From: Leeuwenhoekiella aequorea
Lineage (GTDB): Bacteria > Bacteroidota > Bacteroidia > Flavobacteriales > Flavobacteriaceae
Direction: 5' to 3'
Length of the DNA stretch: 64,000 nt
Assembly: GCF_004104375.1 (NCBI RefSeq)
Contig: NZ_QOVM01000005.1
Location: forward strand, 124,001-188,000
Shown in pieces: positions 22,896 through 31,220 of the stretch. Below the pieces are notes generated by a model. It saw only the letters and a program-made list of their open reading frames with translations, did no database searches and was not told the origin of the DNA. Within the stretch, counting starts at the first letter, position 1, and each line of letters begins with the position of its first letter. A program made the translations under genes and the position numbers.

Positions 22896-23738
22896 TTAAT
22901 TGGTAAATAGCCTTAATGTGAAAGATGTTGCACGTCTGTATAGTTTAAATTTCAGAAATACGATAAAGCCAACCGAACCAAGCTGTACAACAGGAGCGAA
23001 GAATCCTTCGCCCACATCGGTGCCAAAAAGATTATTCCAAAAGTTTGTGTCTATTTCCGTGTAGAGTGCATTTACAAAAACGTTGACCAGAAAAAAAGCA
23101 GGAACGAGCATATAGACCGCTGCATACAATTTGAAAAAATTATAGGCGAGCGAACGGAATTTTTCGAATACTGCCAGACTGATGATTAATGGAAAAAATG
23201 CCTGCATAATTCCCAAAAGGAAAAAGCGTTCAGCCAAAAACAACGGATAAATAAAAAGGTCAAGAATCCAAAGGAAGATACCGATGATGAATGAAAATAT
23301 CTTGAATCCATAGAGCGGTGTAACCAATGCTTCGTAAAGCAATGTCATTGCGTTTTTTGCAGCATCAATAAGGCTTACATCTTCTTCAATGGGAATATCC
23401 TGCATTTGTAAAGGCAATAATGTTGGTGCAGTACCTCGATACTGACCTTCGATAGCAACCAAAATACCATCGAAGAAACCTAAAACCTGTGTAGAGAAAA
23501 TGACCAAGAGAATGACCGCAAAATTCTTGGCCAATTCGCCCGGACTCAATCCCCAAGTGTAACCGTCTTTGTCTGCAATACCCTCATTGTATTTTTTAAG
23601 AATGTTGACCAGAAAAAACAGAACAGCAAGTGTTTTCATCCCTGCAATAGTGTATTGCGAGAAGTTGCTGCTCTGTATGGTCTGGAACACCGCATCTATG
23701 TATTCCAACCCAATCCCTAAAAGTATAGTTGCGGTCAT
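22896..23738 (-). CDS. traJ: Conjugative transposon protein TraJ
   Basis: A 280-residue polytopic membrane protein, with about six hydrophobic segments between residues 30 and 260, corresponding to the VirB6-like channel component. The N-terminus (LLGIGLEYIDAVFQTIQSS) and the PLYGFKIFSFIIGIFLWILD segment are typical of TraJ. It starts 1 bp after the traI stop, so the two are coupled. Length is slightly short compared with family members. Confidence 0.87.
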   Translation of the reverse strand: MTATILLGIGLEYIDAVFQTIQSSNFSQYTIAGMKTLAVLFFLVNILKKYNEGIADKDGYTWGLSPGELAKNFAVILLVIFSTQVLGFFDGILVAIEGQYRGTAPTLLPLQMQDIPIEEDVSLIDAAKNAMTLLYEALVTPLYGFKIFSFIIGIFLWILDLFIYPLFLAERFFLLGIMQAFFPLIISLAVFEKFRSLAYNFFKLYAAVYMLVPAFFLVNVFVNALYTEIDTNFWNNLFGTDVGEGFFAPVVQLGSVGFIVFLKFKLYRRATSFTLRLFTN

Positions 23739-23739
23739 T

Positions 23740-24321
23740 TTAATATCCTGTTTCGCGGTTATTTACCTTATCCTGCATTTTTCTGAAGGAAATGATATCA
23801 CGATAGCGTTTTGTTTTAGTGGTTATGCTGGAAACCATTTGCTTTGATTCCAACTCTTTTGCTTTAAGAATTTCGGCACGTTCGGCATCGCTCATTTTTA
23901 GATAGTCGCTGGACAGGATTTTATCAATAAAATCCACCGTGTCCAATGAATTTTGAACTATGGCATCGAATGATTCCACAACTCTTGAAACTTCATCTGG
24001 TTTGATGTAAGGCGAGTTTAAAATATCCTGTAAATCATTTTGCATTACATTGATAAGGCGTTGATTGTTGTCTGCAATTTCTTGAACTGCTCTAAGTTGC
24101 TGAACCACACTTGAAACCTTTTCGATGGCCTCTTTTGCATCTTTTAAAAATTTTACAGACTTAATCATTTGAGCTGTCTGCTTGCCAGATTCTAAGAGTT
24201 GTTTTACCAAGCTGATAAAATTGGTATTGTCATAAGTGGGCATTCCCTGTGCAGTAGCGTTACCCGACATAAATAAGGTCAATGCTACTGTCATTAGTAA
24301 AATTTTGATTTTTGTCTTCAT
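23740..24321 (-). CDS. traI: Conjugative transposon protein TraI-like (DUF4141, VirB5-like)
   Basis: A 193-residue secreted helical protein with a signal peptide (about 1-25, ending NATAQG). Long helices with coiled-coil character cover residues 40-120, followed by a KELESKQMVSSI segment. The position between the VirB4-like traG and traJ and the all-helical secreted layout match the DUF4141 TraI proteins, which resemble VirB5 pilus-tip or adhesion subunits. The functional analogy is inference; the family call is from order and composition. Confidence 0.75.
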   Translation of the reverse strand: MKTKIKILLMTVALTLFMSGNATAQGMPTYDNTNFISLVKQLLESGKQTAQMIKSVKFLKDAKEAIEKVSSVVQQLRAVQEIADNNQRLINVMQNDLQDILNSPYIKPDEVSRVVESFDAIVQNSLDTVDFIDKILSSDYLKMSDAERAEILKAKELESKQMVSSITTKTKRYRDIISFRKMQDKVNNRETGY

Positions 24322-24325
24322 AATA

Positions 24326-26728
24326 TTATGTTTTAGATGTGAATTGAATTATTGCTTTTTCCATATCGTGATGCTCGTTGTAGAGCTTCATTATTTCTTC
24401 GTTTTCCTGACCATCGGTTAAGTAAGCCGCATAGACTTCCTTCGGAACTTCAAGACGGAATATGTTACTTTCCCTACCGATTTTAATAAACATTTCGGTG
24501 TACTTCCGTGGTCCGGAAAGGTTGTTTTTGATGGACTTTAATTGGTTTAAATCGTGGCTTGAAAGGTTGAGTCTTTTAACCAGTTCGTCATAACCTTTTT
24601 CATTGTTAAGGCTGTAAATGACCTGCGTATTTTCCAATATGCTGGCTGAAGTTGAATTGTTAGGCAATTGATTAATGGATTGTAGAATAATCCCAATCGC
24701 ACCGTTTTGTTTACGTATGGCTTGATAGTAGAATTCTACGCTTTCCAGAACATTTTCAAACTTCAGTTGCTTGGCAAACTCGTCGAAAAGGATGATACCT
24801 TTTTCAGCACGGTTTTTCCAAATAGTTCTTTGGATGGCTGACTTTATCAGCTTCAACATTACAGACAAGATTTCCTTATTGTCCTTTACTTCATCCAGTT
24901 CAAAAACTATCAAGCGTTTGTCCTCGATTTTGTACGTCTGGTCTTCGCTCACTTCAAAAAGGAAACTATATAGACCATCACCGACATACTCGGACATTAC
25001 GTGCAAAAAACTCGTGACGTTAAAGTAATCGGGATGGATTTTTAAGGTGTCCAGAAGGTCTTTCTGATTCCTTTCTATAAAGCTGTAAAAACCATCTAAA
25101 GAGTGATTTTCTGGAATGTTATCGTAATAATGACGCAGTATCTTTTTGACCGAAACTGATTGAGCTTTTGTAACTTTTAAATCTGAAGCAAACAGCTCGA
25201 ATAGGAAAACTGATAAATCTTCCAAACGTTCTGGAGTGAGGTCATCTTGATGACTAATGTAAAATGGATTAATGCCCAAATTCTTCCCGCTCTCATAACG
25301 CAGTACTGTATATTTTTCAGGATAGAGTTTAGCAAACTTGGTGTATGAGCCACCCAAGTCGATAATAACGAGACGAACACCACTTTCAAAATATTGGCGC
25401 AGGATGTTATTGGCCAAAAAGGATTTGCCTTCGCCTGTTGGCGCAAAAATGGCAAAGTTTCTTGCCTTGATGCGTTTCTTCTTTTCATCCCAAACATCCT
25501 TCAGGACAGGAATGTTATGTTCACGGTCATTAAAGATGATTCCGGTGTTATCAGATTTATAGTTTGTATTGTTGATGAACAGGCAAAGTGCGTGCTTCAA
25601 ATCTGTCACATACAAATCATTATTTGAGAAGTTGGAAGAGAAACAGCAGTAACTATTTAGGATGTAATTCTTACGTTCTTCGCCTCTTGGATAATACGGG
25701 ATGATATCCAATTCCTTAAATTCGGTCTTTATTTTTGAGGTTATCTTGTCGAGCTCTTTGCCTTCTTTTGCCCAATAAACAATATTGAGATGACCACGTA
25801 TAATCCGTGCATTGTCATCCGCATTGATTTGGTCTAGAATATGCTGAATTTTGCCTAGTACCACTTTGTTTTGAGAACCAAAATTGGAACTCTTGTTCAG
25901 TTCCTCAATCTTCTTGTCGAGCAGCTTGCGCCACTTTTGTTTATCATCGAGATAGATTATCTGGTTGACGATATGATTTTCATTAAGCGTAAGCCCAAGA
26001 CCATCAATAAACCCTTGATGAAACACAAAATCATCTGATGTGAATTTCTCATTGGTTTTGCTACTCTGTACACTTTCGCCAAAGCACAGTTCGCTATTGA
26101 TGGCAAGGGCATCAAAATGGTTTTCGCCAATATTGACGCTTTTCTTTTCCAGTATTATGTCAGTATCAAAGCCTTCGTTGAATCCATTGAAATAGGAACT
26201 AGTGAGCTTCTGAATCTCTTCCGCTTTAAGCGGAAGGAACGCCATTTTTCTGCTATTGTTTATAAAGGAAACAGAGTCGCTTACCGAATTGACGAAGCTT
26301 TTGATATTGTCATCCAGTTCTTGTACAATTCCTTTTGAAACCTTTCGGAAGGGATTGACGTATTTTGGATTGTTGAGGGCCTTGTTTTTGGTCAGGATGA
26401 AGAACAGATAACATTTATGCTCTATGTGTGTACGGCCTTTAAAATGTTCGTGGGTTGCTTTTTCTAAAAAGGTTTTATTCGGAAGCTGTTCCGAGGAATA
26501 GGATTTTTTCAGGTAGATATCCTGTTTGTGAACCACTGTTCCAACAGGCAAAGATTTTAAAGCCTGAAACCAAGCACCGTGCATATCTTCAAAATCCTTT
26601 TCGGACAAAGAATAGATTTCGGGTAGGTTTCCTTCAAAACATAATACCACATTGCCATTATTGGCAAATACGATATTATCTTGAATATCCGTAATGGGTT
26701 GATATGCCGAAAGATTAATCTTGTTCAT
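24326..26728 (-). CDS. traG: Conjugation ATPase TraG (VirB4 family)
   Basis: An 800-residue ATPase that should power assembly of the transfer channel and substrate translocation at the inner membrane. The N-terminal half is the VirB4-type domain. Walker A is FAPTGEGKS (428-436), followed by LVIIDLGGSYTKFAKLYP, and Walker B is around GIILFDEFAKQL near 645-655. The final part (residues about 680-790) has the IRKQNGAIGIILQSINQL helicase-like motif. Its first codons overlap the end of the upstream DUF4133 gene by 14 bp. All key residues are present. Confidence 0.92.
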   Translation of the reverse strand: MNKINLSAYQPITDIQDNIVFANNGNVVLCFEGNLPEIYSLSEKDFEDMHGAWFQALKSLPVGTVVHKQDIYLKKSYSSEQLPNKTFLEKATHEHFKGRTHIEHKCYLFFILTKNKALNNPKYVNPFRKVSKGIVQELDDNIKSFVNSVSDSVSFINNSRKMAFLPLKAEEIQKLTSSYFNGFNEGFDTDIILEKKSVNIGENHFDALAINSELCFGESVQSSKTNEKFTSDDFVFHQGFIDGLGLTLNENHIVNQIIYLDDKQKWRKLLDKKIEELNKSSNFGSQNKVVLGKIQHILDQINADDNARIIRGHLNIVYWAKEGKELDKITSKIKTEFKELDIIPYYPRGEERKNYILNSYCCFSSNFSNNDLYVTDLKHALCLFINNTNYKSDNTGIIFNDREHNIPVLKDVWDEKKKRIKARNFAIFAPTGEGKSFLANNILRQYFESGVRLVIIDLGGSYTKFAKLYPEKYTVLRYESGKNLGINPFYISHQDDLTPERLEDLSVFLFELFASDLKVTKAQSVSVKKILRHYYDNIPENHSLDGFYSFIERNQKDLLDTLKIHPDYFNVTSFLHVMSEYVGDGLYSFLFEVSEDQTYKIEDKRLIVFELDEVKDNKEILSVMLKLIKSAIQRTIWKNRAEKGIILFDEFAKQLKFENVLESVEFYYQAIRKQNGAIGIILQSINQLPNNSTSASILENTQVIYSLNNEKGYDELVKRLNLSSHDLNQLKSIKNNLSGPRKYTEMFIKIGRESNIFRLEVPKEVYAAYLTDGQENEEIMKLYNEHHDMEKAIIQFTSKT

Positions 26729-26999
26729 AATCGAAGCCTGAATTTCTTTTGTTACTGATGATTTGTGGAAATGCTTTTGCCATTTGGAAAAGCTGCGGAT
26801 TGTGGTTTATTCGAGTCAAGGCGACATATAATGCAGCATTGAATACCAGTACACCTATTATTATCCCAAAGCTGAAAGAGAAGATGATGATGAGCAAGGA
26901 AGCCAAAACGGAAACCATCATTAAGGCAAACAGGGAAATGGGCAGCCCAAAAATGACCGCCCTTTTCCTGATGTTTTTATAGACCTCAAACTTCTTCAT
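26715..26999 (-). CDS. traF: Small transfer membrane protein TraF-like (DUF4133)
   Basis: A 94-residue protein with two adjacent membrane helices (about 15-60) between a basic N-terminus (KKFEVYKNIRKRAVIFGLP) and a short hydrophilic tail. The sequence pattern and position between traE and traG match DUF4133/TraF, a VirB3-like component that associates with the VirB4 ATPase. It overlaps traG by 14 bp. Confidence 0.85.
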   Translation of the reverse strand: MKKFEVYKNIRKRAVIFGLPISLFALMMVSVLASLLIIIFSFSFGIIIGVLVFNAALYVALTRINHNPQLFQMAKAFPQIISNKRNSGFDYEQD

Positions 27000-27001
27000 C
27001 G

Positions 27002-27289
27002 TTATACAACAATTCCTATGAGGTAAGTAAATATGCCTACGACGGCACCTGCAATCAATACAAATACTAAAACTCGGGTAATCCCCTTTTTTAAATCTGC
27101 ATTTTCCCCAAAAAAATGTCCTGCGTTGAACAGGAAACCTACAAGGAAGATTACACCGAGTAGTATTGGAAAAATAATTCGGATAGTGTCGCCCACATCG
27201 TTAACTGAATCTTCTATGCCACCAATTTGAGCAAAAAGCGAAGTGGATAAGAGCGAAAGAATGGATGCTAAATAGTGTGATTTTTTCAT
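27002..27289 (-). CDS. traE: Small transfer membrane protein TraE (DUF4134)
   Basis: A 95-residue VirB2-like protein: signal peptide (about 1-20), then two membrane helices around 37-57 and 70-92 with the IEDSVNDVGDTIRIIFPILLG start typical of DUF4134. It is the first gene of the minus-strand transfer operon. The promoter must lie in the 190 bp shared with the divergent amidase gene, but I found no convincing -33/-7 pair there. Confidence 0.87.
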   Translation of the reverse strand: MKKSHYLASILSLLSTSLFAQIGGIEDSVNDVGDTIRIIFPILLGVIFLVGFLFNAGHFFGENADLKKGITRVLVFVLIAGAVVGIFTYLIGIVV

Positions 27290-27478
27290 AACGGAAAAGT
27301 TTAAATTTTTAGTTCATTTTCGTTATTGGAAATTTACATATATTTGAACATAAATAACTGATAATCAAATATTTGTGAATAAAATATTATTTGATTTAGT
27401 TTGAATTCCGTTGTTATTATTTAGCATCAAATTCTATGGATTTTTGCAAGGAGGTTGTTGATAACCTGAAAATTGAAA

Positions 27479-28111
27479 ATGAAAAAAGTGCTCAAAAACG
27501 TCAGTTTTGTGTTTTTGCTCTCAAAAATGCGCATCATTTTTGGGCAGGAAATTTCTACTCAAAAACAAATTGTAATTGATGTTGGACACGGTGGAAAAGA
27601 TTCTGGTGCTATTGGAATAAATGGCGTCAAAGAAAAGGATGTTGTACTGGATATTGCATTGGAACTTTTGAAGCTCAATGAACAGTCTAAAAATCCAATG
27701 GATATTTACTTGACGAGATATAGCGATACGCTTATTTCTTTAACCGATAGAAGCAAATTGTCCAAAGTTTTGGAAGCAGATGTATTTATTTCGTTGCATT
27801 CCAATCATTCCGATAATCCGAACGCTAGAGGAGTGGAAGTATATGTAGCAAAAGCTAATTCACAATATACAAAAGATGCCACTTGGTTAGCTTTTCAATT
27901 GCAAGCTGTGCTTAATAAAGAATTGGGTTTTGAAAGTAGGGGTGTGAAGTTTGCAAATTTTCAAGTTCTACGGGAAACGGTTGGATATTGTCCCTCTGTC
28001 CTTTTTGAATTGGGGTTTTTGAGTAATATAGATGAAGGCAGCTATATTTCAGATTTCATAAATATTCAGCGCATCGCATTATCCATTCTGTTATCCATTC
28101 AAAATCATTAG
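27479..28111 (+). CDS. N-acetylmuramoyl-L-alanine amidase (Amidase_3)
   Basis: A 210-residue zinc amidase that cleaves the peptide from muramic acid in peptidoglycan. Expected zinc ligands and catalytic residues are all present: His37 (DVGHGGKDSGA), Glu52 (KEKDVV), His107 (ISLHSNHS) and catalytic Glu177 (LFELGFLSN). An N-terminal hydrophobic stretch (8-22) suggests export. The ATG at 27479 follows a Shine-Dalgarno-like AAGGAGG about 30 bp upstream; an in-frame TTG at 27473 is less likely. It is divergent from the tra operon and probably opens the cell wall locally for the transfer channel, as wall hydrolases in other conjugation systems do. Confidence 0.9.
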   Translation: MKKVLKNVSFVFLLSKMRIIFGQEISTQKQIVIDVGHGGKDSGAIGINGVKEKDVVLDIALELLKLNEQSKNPMDIYLTRYSDTLISLTDRSKLSKVLEADVFISLHSNHSDNPNARGVEVYVAKANSQYTKDATWLAFQLQAVLNKELGFESRGVKFANFQVLRETVGYCPSVLFELGFLSNIDEGSYISDFINIQRIALSILLSIQNH

Positions 28112-28115
28112 AATT

Positions 28116-28214
28116 ATGAAAGATATTTTTTTAGAGTTGACCAAAAGCTTGAAAGCTATAATAGAGCAGTTTATTTCAGAAGTGATTTTATTATATAAAT
28201 CTTTCAGAGGTTGA
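28116..28214 (+). CDS. Possible 32-residue peptide after the amidase
   Basis: The frame from ATG 28116 to TGA 28212-28214 starts 5 bp after the amidase stop and encodes a short amphipathic peptide (LTKSLKAIIEQFISEVILLY). There is no known family. Tight spacing to the amidase is the only support. Confidence 0.25.
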   Translation: MKDIFLELTKSLKAIIEQFISEVILLYKSFRG

Positions 28215-28332
28215 GTTATTCCCTATTATTAAACTCGTAAATCTAGTCTGGATGATAAGTGTTGCTTCTAATTATTTAAATTAAGTTTTGGCAGAATACC
28301 AAATATTTGCCAATGTTTAACTATTACTGCGA

Positions 28333-28995
28333 TTATTTCCTTTTATCCCTAGCCCGCTTATCAAAAGCAATCAAATTAAACAGCTCACGCATTCTGCTTC
28401 GAACACGATTTCCGTAGCGTTCTTCCAGTTCTTCAGCGTTCAGATTAGTGGTGGCGTGGGTTTTAATTTTCTTTTTGGTTTGCAGATATAATTCGTAACG
28501 AGACAAGAGCACTTCGCCCATTACGTTCAGATCCTTGCCATAAAACCTTCCAGCAGGCTCGACGCCTAAATCATCAAAGCAGAAAAATTTTGTATTACCA
28601 TATTCCTCGATAGTCTTAAATCCCAAGTGATTAAAACTAAACGCTACATTTCGGCAGGGAATCATTTCATATGGTCGTTGCATTGGCACAATGTATCGCA
28701 GTAGTTTCATCAAAGTGGTCTTTCCACACCCTACAGGCCCTGAAAGAAGTATGCCCTTGTCAGGATCGATATCATCTTTCAGACAATTTTCTTCATCATT
28801 GATGAAATAATGGCATAGTTTGCGGATGATAACCGTGTCCTCATCATAGATTCTAAATTGTTTGCCAAAGAGCAACTTTCCCTTTGCATCCAAGTAAATC
28901 AAGATTTTGTCAAAATCGTAGAGAACGCTTTTACCATCAAACTTTCCGAGCGAGTATTCCACGCCACCTTCGGTAATTTTAGAGGGGTTGTCCAT
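28333..28995 (-). CDS. DnaC/IstB-like AAA ATPase of the ICE
   Basis: A 220-residue ATP-binding protein. It has Walker A GPVGCGKTT (86-94), Walker B FFCFDDLG (137-144), a sensor-1 like THATTNLN segment (around 185) and an arginine-finger region RVRSRMRELF. This is the pattern of DnaC/IstB helicase loaders. The ATG at 28995 gives a protein starting MDNPSKITEGG and a 17-bp overlap with the upstream gene; a longer frame to 29223 is only the shadow of that gene. With the replication-like protein before it, it probably primes or loads helicase for ICE replication. Confidence 0.85.
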   Translation of the reverse strand: MDNPSKITEGGVEYSLGKFDGKSVLYDFDKILIYLDAKGKLLFGKQFRIYDEDTVIIRKLCHYFINDEENCLKDDIDPDKGILLSGPVGCGKTTLMKLLRYIVPMQRPYEMIPCRNVAFSFNHLGFKTIEEYGNTKFFCFDDLGVEPAGRFYGKDLNVMGEVLLSRYELYLQTKKKIKTHATTNLNAEELEERYGNRVRSRMRELFNLIAFDKRARDKRK

Positions 28996-29731
28996 AATCT
29001 TTGTTTTTAGTGGTTCGCAAGTTGTCCTTGATTTGGGACGGTTGTTTTTTGTTTGGTTTGTTTTCCTCGGTATATAGCTCTGTTCTGTCCATCCAGTTCG
29101 TGGCCAAAGCACGCCAATCTCTAATTTCATTTCCATCACTCGTTTTCCAGTTCCGAGTTTCGTAATGCTCGAAGAATTTTTTTCCTTCATCGGCAATAAA
29201 ACCTTTTTCAATAAAAAAATCAATAACGACCTGCCAGCCCTTTGGTTGTTTTATATTGTTTATTTGTTTGGTATTGTTTATAGTAGATACCAATGCTTGT
29301 CCACTGGTGGGATGGTGCAAGTCCACAACTTGTCCATTTTTGGGATGGTGGTGTCCCTCAAGCGGTACAACTCTGGGATGGTACTGTTCCGCAAGTTGTT
29401 CTAATATGGGATTGTACTGTCCCGAAACAGGTTCATCACTAGTCCCAATTATGGACATCTTGATTTTACTGCCCTTGTATGGATTGTTGGATGGGAAATA
29501 GCATAGGTAAAGCCACGAGTCTAAATTTGTAACGCATCGATGATACGTAGATTTTGAGCCTATTTTGGCAGCTCGCATCAAATCCCTTCGATTCACATAA
29601 AATTCATCTGCAAACCGACTACTATTCCATTCCTGAAATAGCGCCATATAAAGGGTTATGTGCGTGGGATTTAGGCGGTCATCGAAATAGAATTTTTCAA
29701 ATGCCGCATTAAGTAGCTTTATGTAGTTCAT
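28979..29731 (-). CDS. Replication-initiation-like / helix-turn-helix ICE protein
   Basis: A 250-residue protein. The N-terminal ~100 residues form a winged-helix unit (THITLYMALFQEWNSSRF; RRDLMRAAKIGSKSTYHRCV) like those of plasmid replication or primosome (DnaD-like) proteins. A low-complexity His/Gln/Pro-rich middle (110-160) and a C-terminal part with WKTSDGNEIRDWRALATNWM follow, the latter resembling the DnaB/DnaD-type tail seen before DnaC-like ATPases. It is coupled to the ATPase gene by a 17-bp overlap. No exact family name is claimed. Confidence 0.7.
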   Translation of the reverse strand: MNYIKLLNAAFEKFYFDDRLNPTHITLYMALFQEWNSSRFADEFYVNRRDLMRAAKIGSKSTYHRCVTNLDSWLYLCYFPSNNPYKGSKIKMSIIGTSDEPVSGQYNPILEQLAEQYHPRVVPLEGHHHPKNGQVVDLHHPTSGQALVSTINNTKQINNIKQPKGWQVVIDFFIEKGFIADEGKKFFEHYETRNWKTSDGNEIRDWRALATNWMDRTELYTEENKPNKKQPSQIKDNLRTTKNKDYGQPL

Positions 29732-29734
29732 CGC

Positions 29735-30019
29735 TTAAGAATTTAAACCGTGCTGTACACGATTTGATGTCATCACGCCTTGAATTTCCTCGGCATCGTA
29801 GTAGATAATACCCCCAACTTTTGTGTATGGCAATGTTCCGTTTATGCGAAGATTCTGTAATGTCCCTGGACTGACTTGAAGCAAATCCATTACTTCGGAA
29901 GATTTTAGATATTTCTTAAGTTTTCCAGTTGCTTGTTTAGATAGAAGATTCTTAATGTCATCAAGCAATTCCATTTTGAATTCTCGAAGGTCGTCGGTGG
30001 TAATAATATTTGCTGGCAT
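29735..30019 (-). CDS. Excisionase-type helix-turn-helix protein
   Basis: A 94-residue protein with a MerR-like HTH_17 domain in the C-terminal half (KYLKSSEVMDLLQVSPGTLQNL ... GTLPYTKVGGIIYYDAEEI) and a helical N-terminus. Such proteins act as excisionases or transcription regulators in Bacteroidetes ICEs. It starts the operon with the replication-like and ATPase genes (3-bp gap). Nested inverted repeats directly upstream (30022-30102) are candidate binding sites. Confidence 0.85.
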   Translation of the reverse strand: MPANIITTDDLREFKMELLDDIKNLLSKQATGKLKKYLKSSEVMDLLQVSPGTLQNLRINGTLPYTKVGGIIYYDAEEIQGVMTSNRVQHGLNS

Positions 30020-30021
30020 AA

Positions 30022-30102
30022 TAGAACGATTTTAAAGAAAGGGACTATCGTTTCGATTTCAACTAATTTGATAGCCCCTGATCTGATTTGACTTTCGTTC
30101 TA
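30022..30102. promoter_or_regulatory. Nested inverted repeats upstream of the HTH gene
   Basis: TAGAACG (30022-30028) is perfectly repeated in inverse at 30096-30102, enclosing GGGACTATC (30041-30049) with its near-perfect inverse GATAGCCCC (30070-30078). It lies directly before the HTH gene start at 30019, so it could be an operator or a folded leader. Confidence 0.5.
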
Positions 30103-30131
30103 CAAATTTGGGATGGTTTATTGGATTTTAA

Positions 30132-30275
30132 TCCCAAGTTGCACCCAAGTAGGGTGTTTTTATTTGTTCATTTTCAATGGTTTAGATTAGTTCTATTTGG
30201 GGTTTGTTCTTTAAATCATCTATACCAAATGACGATAAATAAAATTAATTTTACTTTTTCCCAAGTTCAACCCAA
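30132..30275. repeat. Two iteron-like direct repeats
   Basis: TCCCAAGTTGCACCCAA (30132-30148) and TCCCAAGTTCAACCCAA (30259-30275) differ at two positions and are 127 bp apart. The second is part of a terminator hairpin. The first is followed by a short CACCC/GGGTG stem with T-run. They may be sites for a regulator or replication protein, or merely related hairpins. Confidence 0.4.
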
Positions 30276-30290
30276 CTTGGGAAAAATTTT
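30255..30290 (-). terminator. Bidirectional-type terminator after the rteC gene
   Basis: A perfect 13-bp stem, TTTTTCCCAAGTT (30255-30267) with AACTTGGGAAAAA (30274-30286), and a 6-nt loop. The arms give T-runs on both strands. It lies 23 bp beyond the stop of the minus-strand RteC gene. Confidence 0.85.
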
Positions 30291-30312
30291 AACGTTTTGA
30301 ATTTTAAAAAAA

Positions 30313-31164
30313 TTATCCGTCCGTTTCTTCCATTCGCCTTAAAAGTGTTGATTTTAGTCTATCGATAAACTTGGTTTGGTCAATTTTTCGTTCTCTAATT
30401 TCTAGAAAAGTTCTATATACATTTCCGAGTTTGAGTTCAAATATATCCTCACAAGCTGAAGCCATTTCTTTAATGCCAGCGGTACCACTTTTTATTGCCC
30501 CAGATGCCTGTAAGGCATAAATCAATTCAATGAGGTCTGTTTTTGAGGCTGTCCAACCAAGTCGCTCACCATTTGATAAAGTGTTCAATTTATTGGGTTT
30601 ACTGTAGGAGAGGTCTCTTAAATAACTTAATTCCCCAACGTAGTGGCTAATTAGAAGGTCATATGCCATAATTTTTGCAATAGCGCTATCGTGGCTTGTA
30701 GAAAATTCTGCATCAGTATAAAAGTGTGATGTGTCAGAAACCAAGCTAATTTTGTCGTGTCCGCGTAAAAAATAAAATTCATCTAAAAGTTCAGAATCCT
30801 CTCTGTAATATTTGATAAAGTCTATATTTCGTCTATTGCTTTCTTGAAGCCTATTTATTTCTGAATCTATAAATTCTTCTTGGGATTTTATTGTTCCCGC
30901 AGGCCTATTTATTAAAAAATTATAGAGTTGGGCATAAAATTTTAATCTGCTGTAGATGTAAGGCTTATGTTTTTTAAAGAATATTATTTCGTTCTGTTGA
31001 TCCACGAATTCATTTTCCCTAACACATATTCGTAACTTTTGTAAATATCGTCTTGAAATGGAAATACCTTTTTCAACATTATTGAAATCGCCAAGGTTAG
31101 ATTCCTCAACTATTTTTATTTCCTCTTTATAATTGTCTAGTATTATATGAATTAGCTTGTGCAT
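30313..31164 (-). CDS. rteC: RteC-family regulator
   Basis: A 283-residue protein with the RteC domain pattern: an N-terminal helical part, then NEIIFFKKHKPYIYSRLKFYAQLYNFLINRP-type segment around 60-90, and a C-terminal region (WTASKTDLIELIYALQASGAI) typical of the family. In CTnDOT, RteC activates the excision operon after tetracycline sensing. Here it probably controls excision or transfer of this element. It has its own strong terminator. No RteA/RteB two-component genes are in the window, so the inducing signal is not visible. Confidence 0.8.
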   Translation of the reverse strand: MHKLIHIILDNYKEEIKIVEESNLGDFNNVEKGISISRRYLQKLRICVRENEFVDQQNEIIFFKKHKPYIYSRLKFYAQLYNFLINRPAGTIKSQEEFIDSEINRLQESNRRNIDFIKYYREDSELLDEFYFLRGHDKISLVSDTSHFYTDAEFSTSHDSAIAKIMAYDLLISHYVGELSYLRDLSYSKPNKLNTLSNGERLGWTASKTDLIELIYALQASGAIKSGTAGIKEMASACEDIFELKLGNVYRTFLEIRERKIDQTKFIDRLKSTLLRRMEETDG

Positions 31165-31220
31165 AGTATTATTGGGGCTTTGGATTTGGGTTAAACATCT
31201 ATAAGTAATACGTATGTATT

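Noticed and set aside
28116-28214. Confident call of a 32-residue gene after the amidase
   Set aside because: Only spacing supports it; kept as a low-confidence feature and not as a finding.
28996-29223. Longer N-terminus for the DnaC-like ATPase (frame open to 29223)
   Set aside because: The extension lies wholly inside the upstream replication-like gene in another frame; ATG 28995 gives normal family length and a short overlap.
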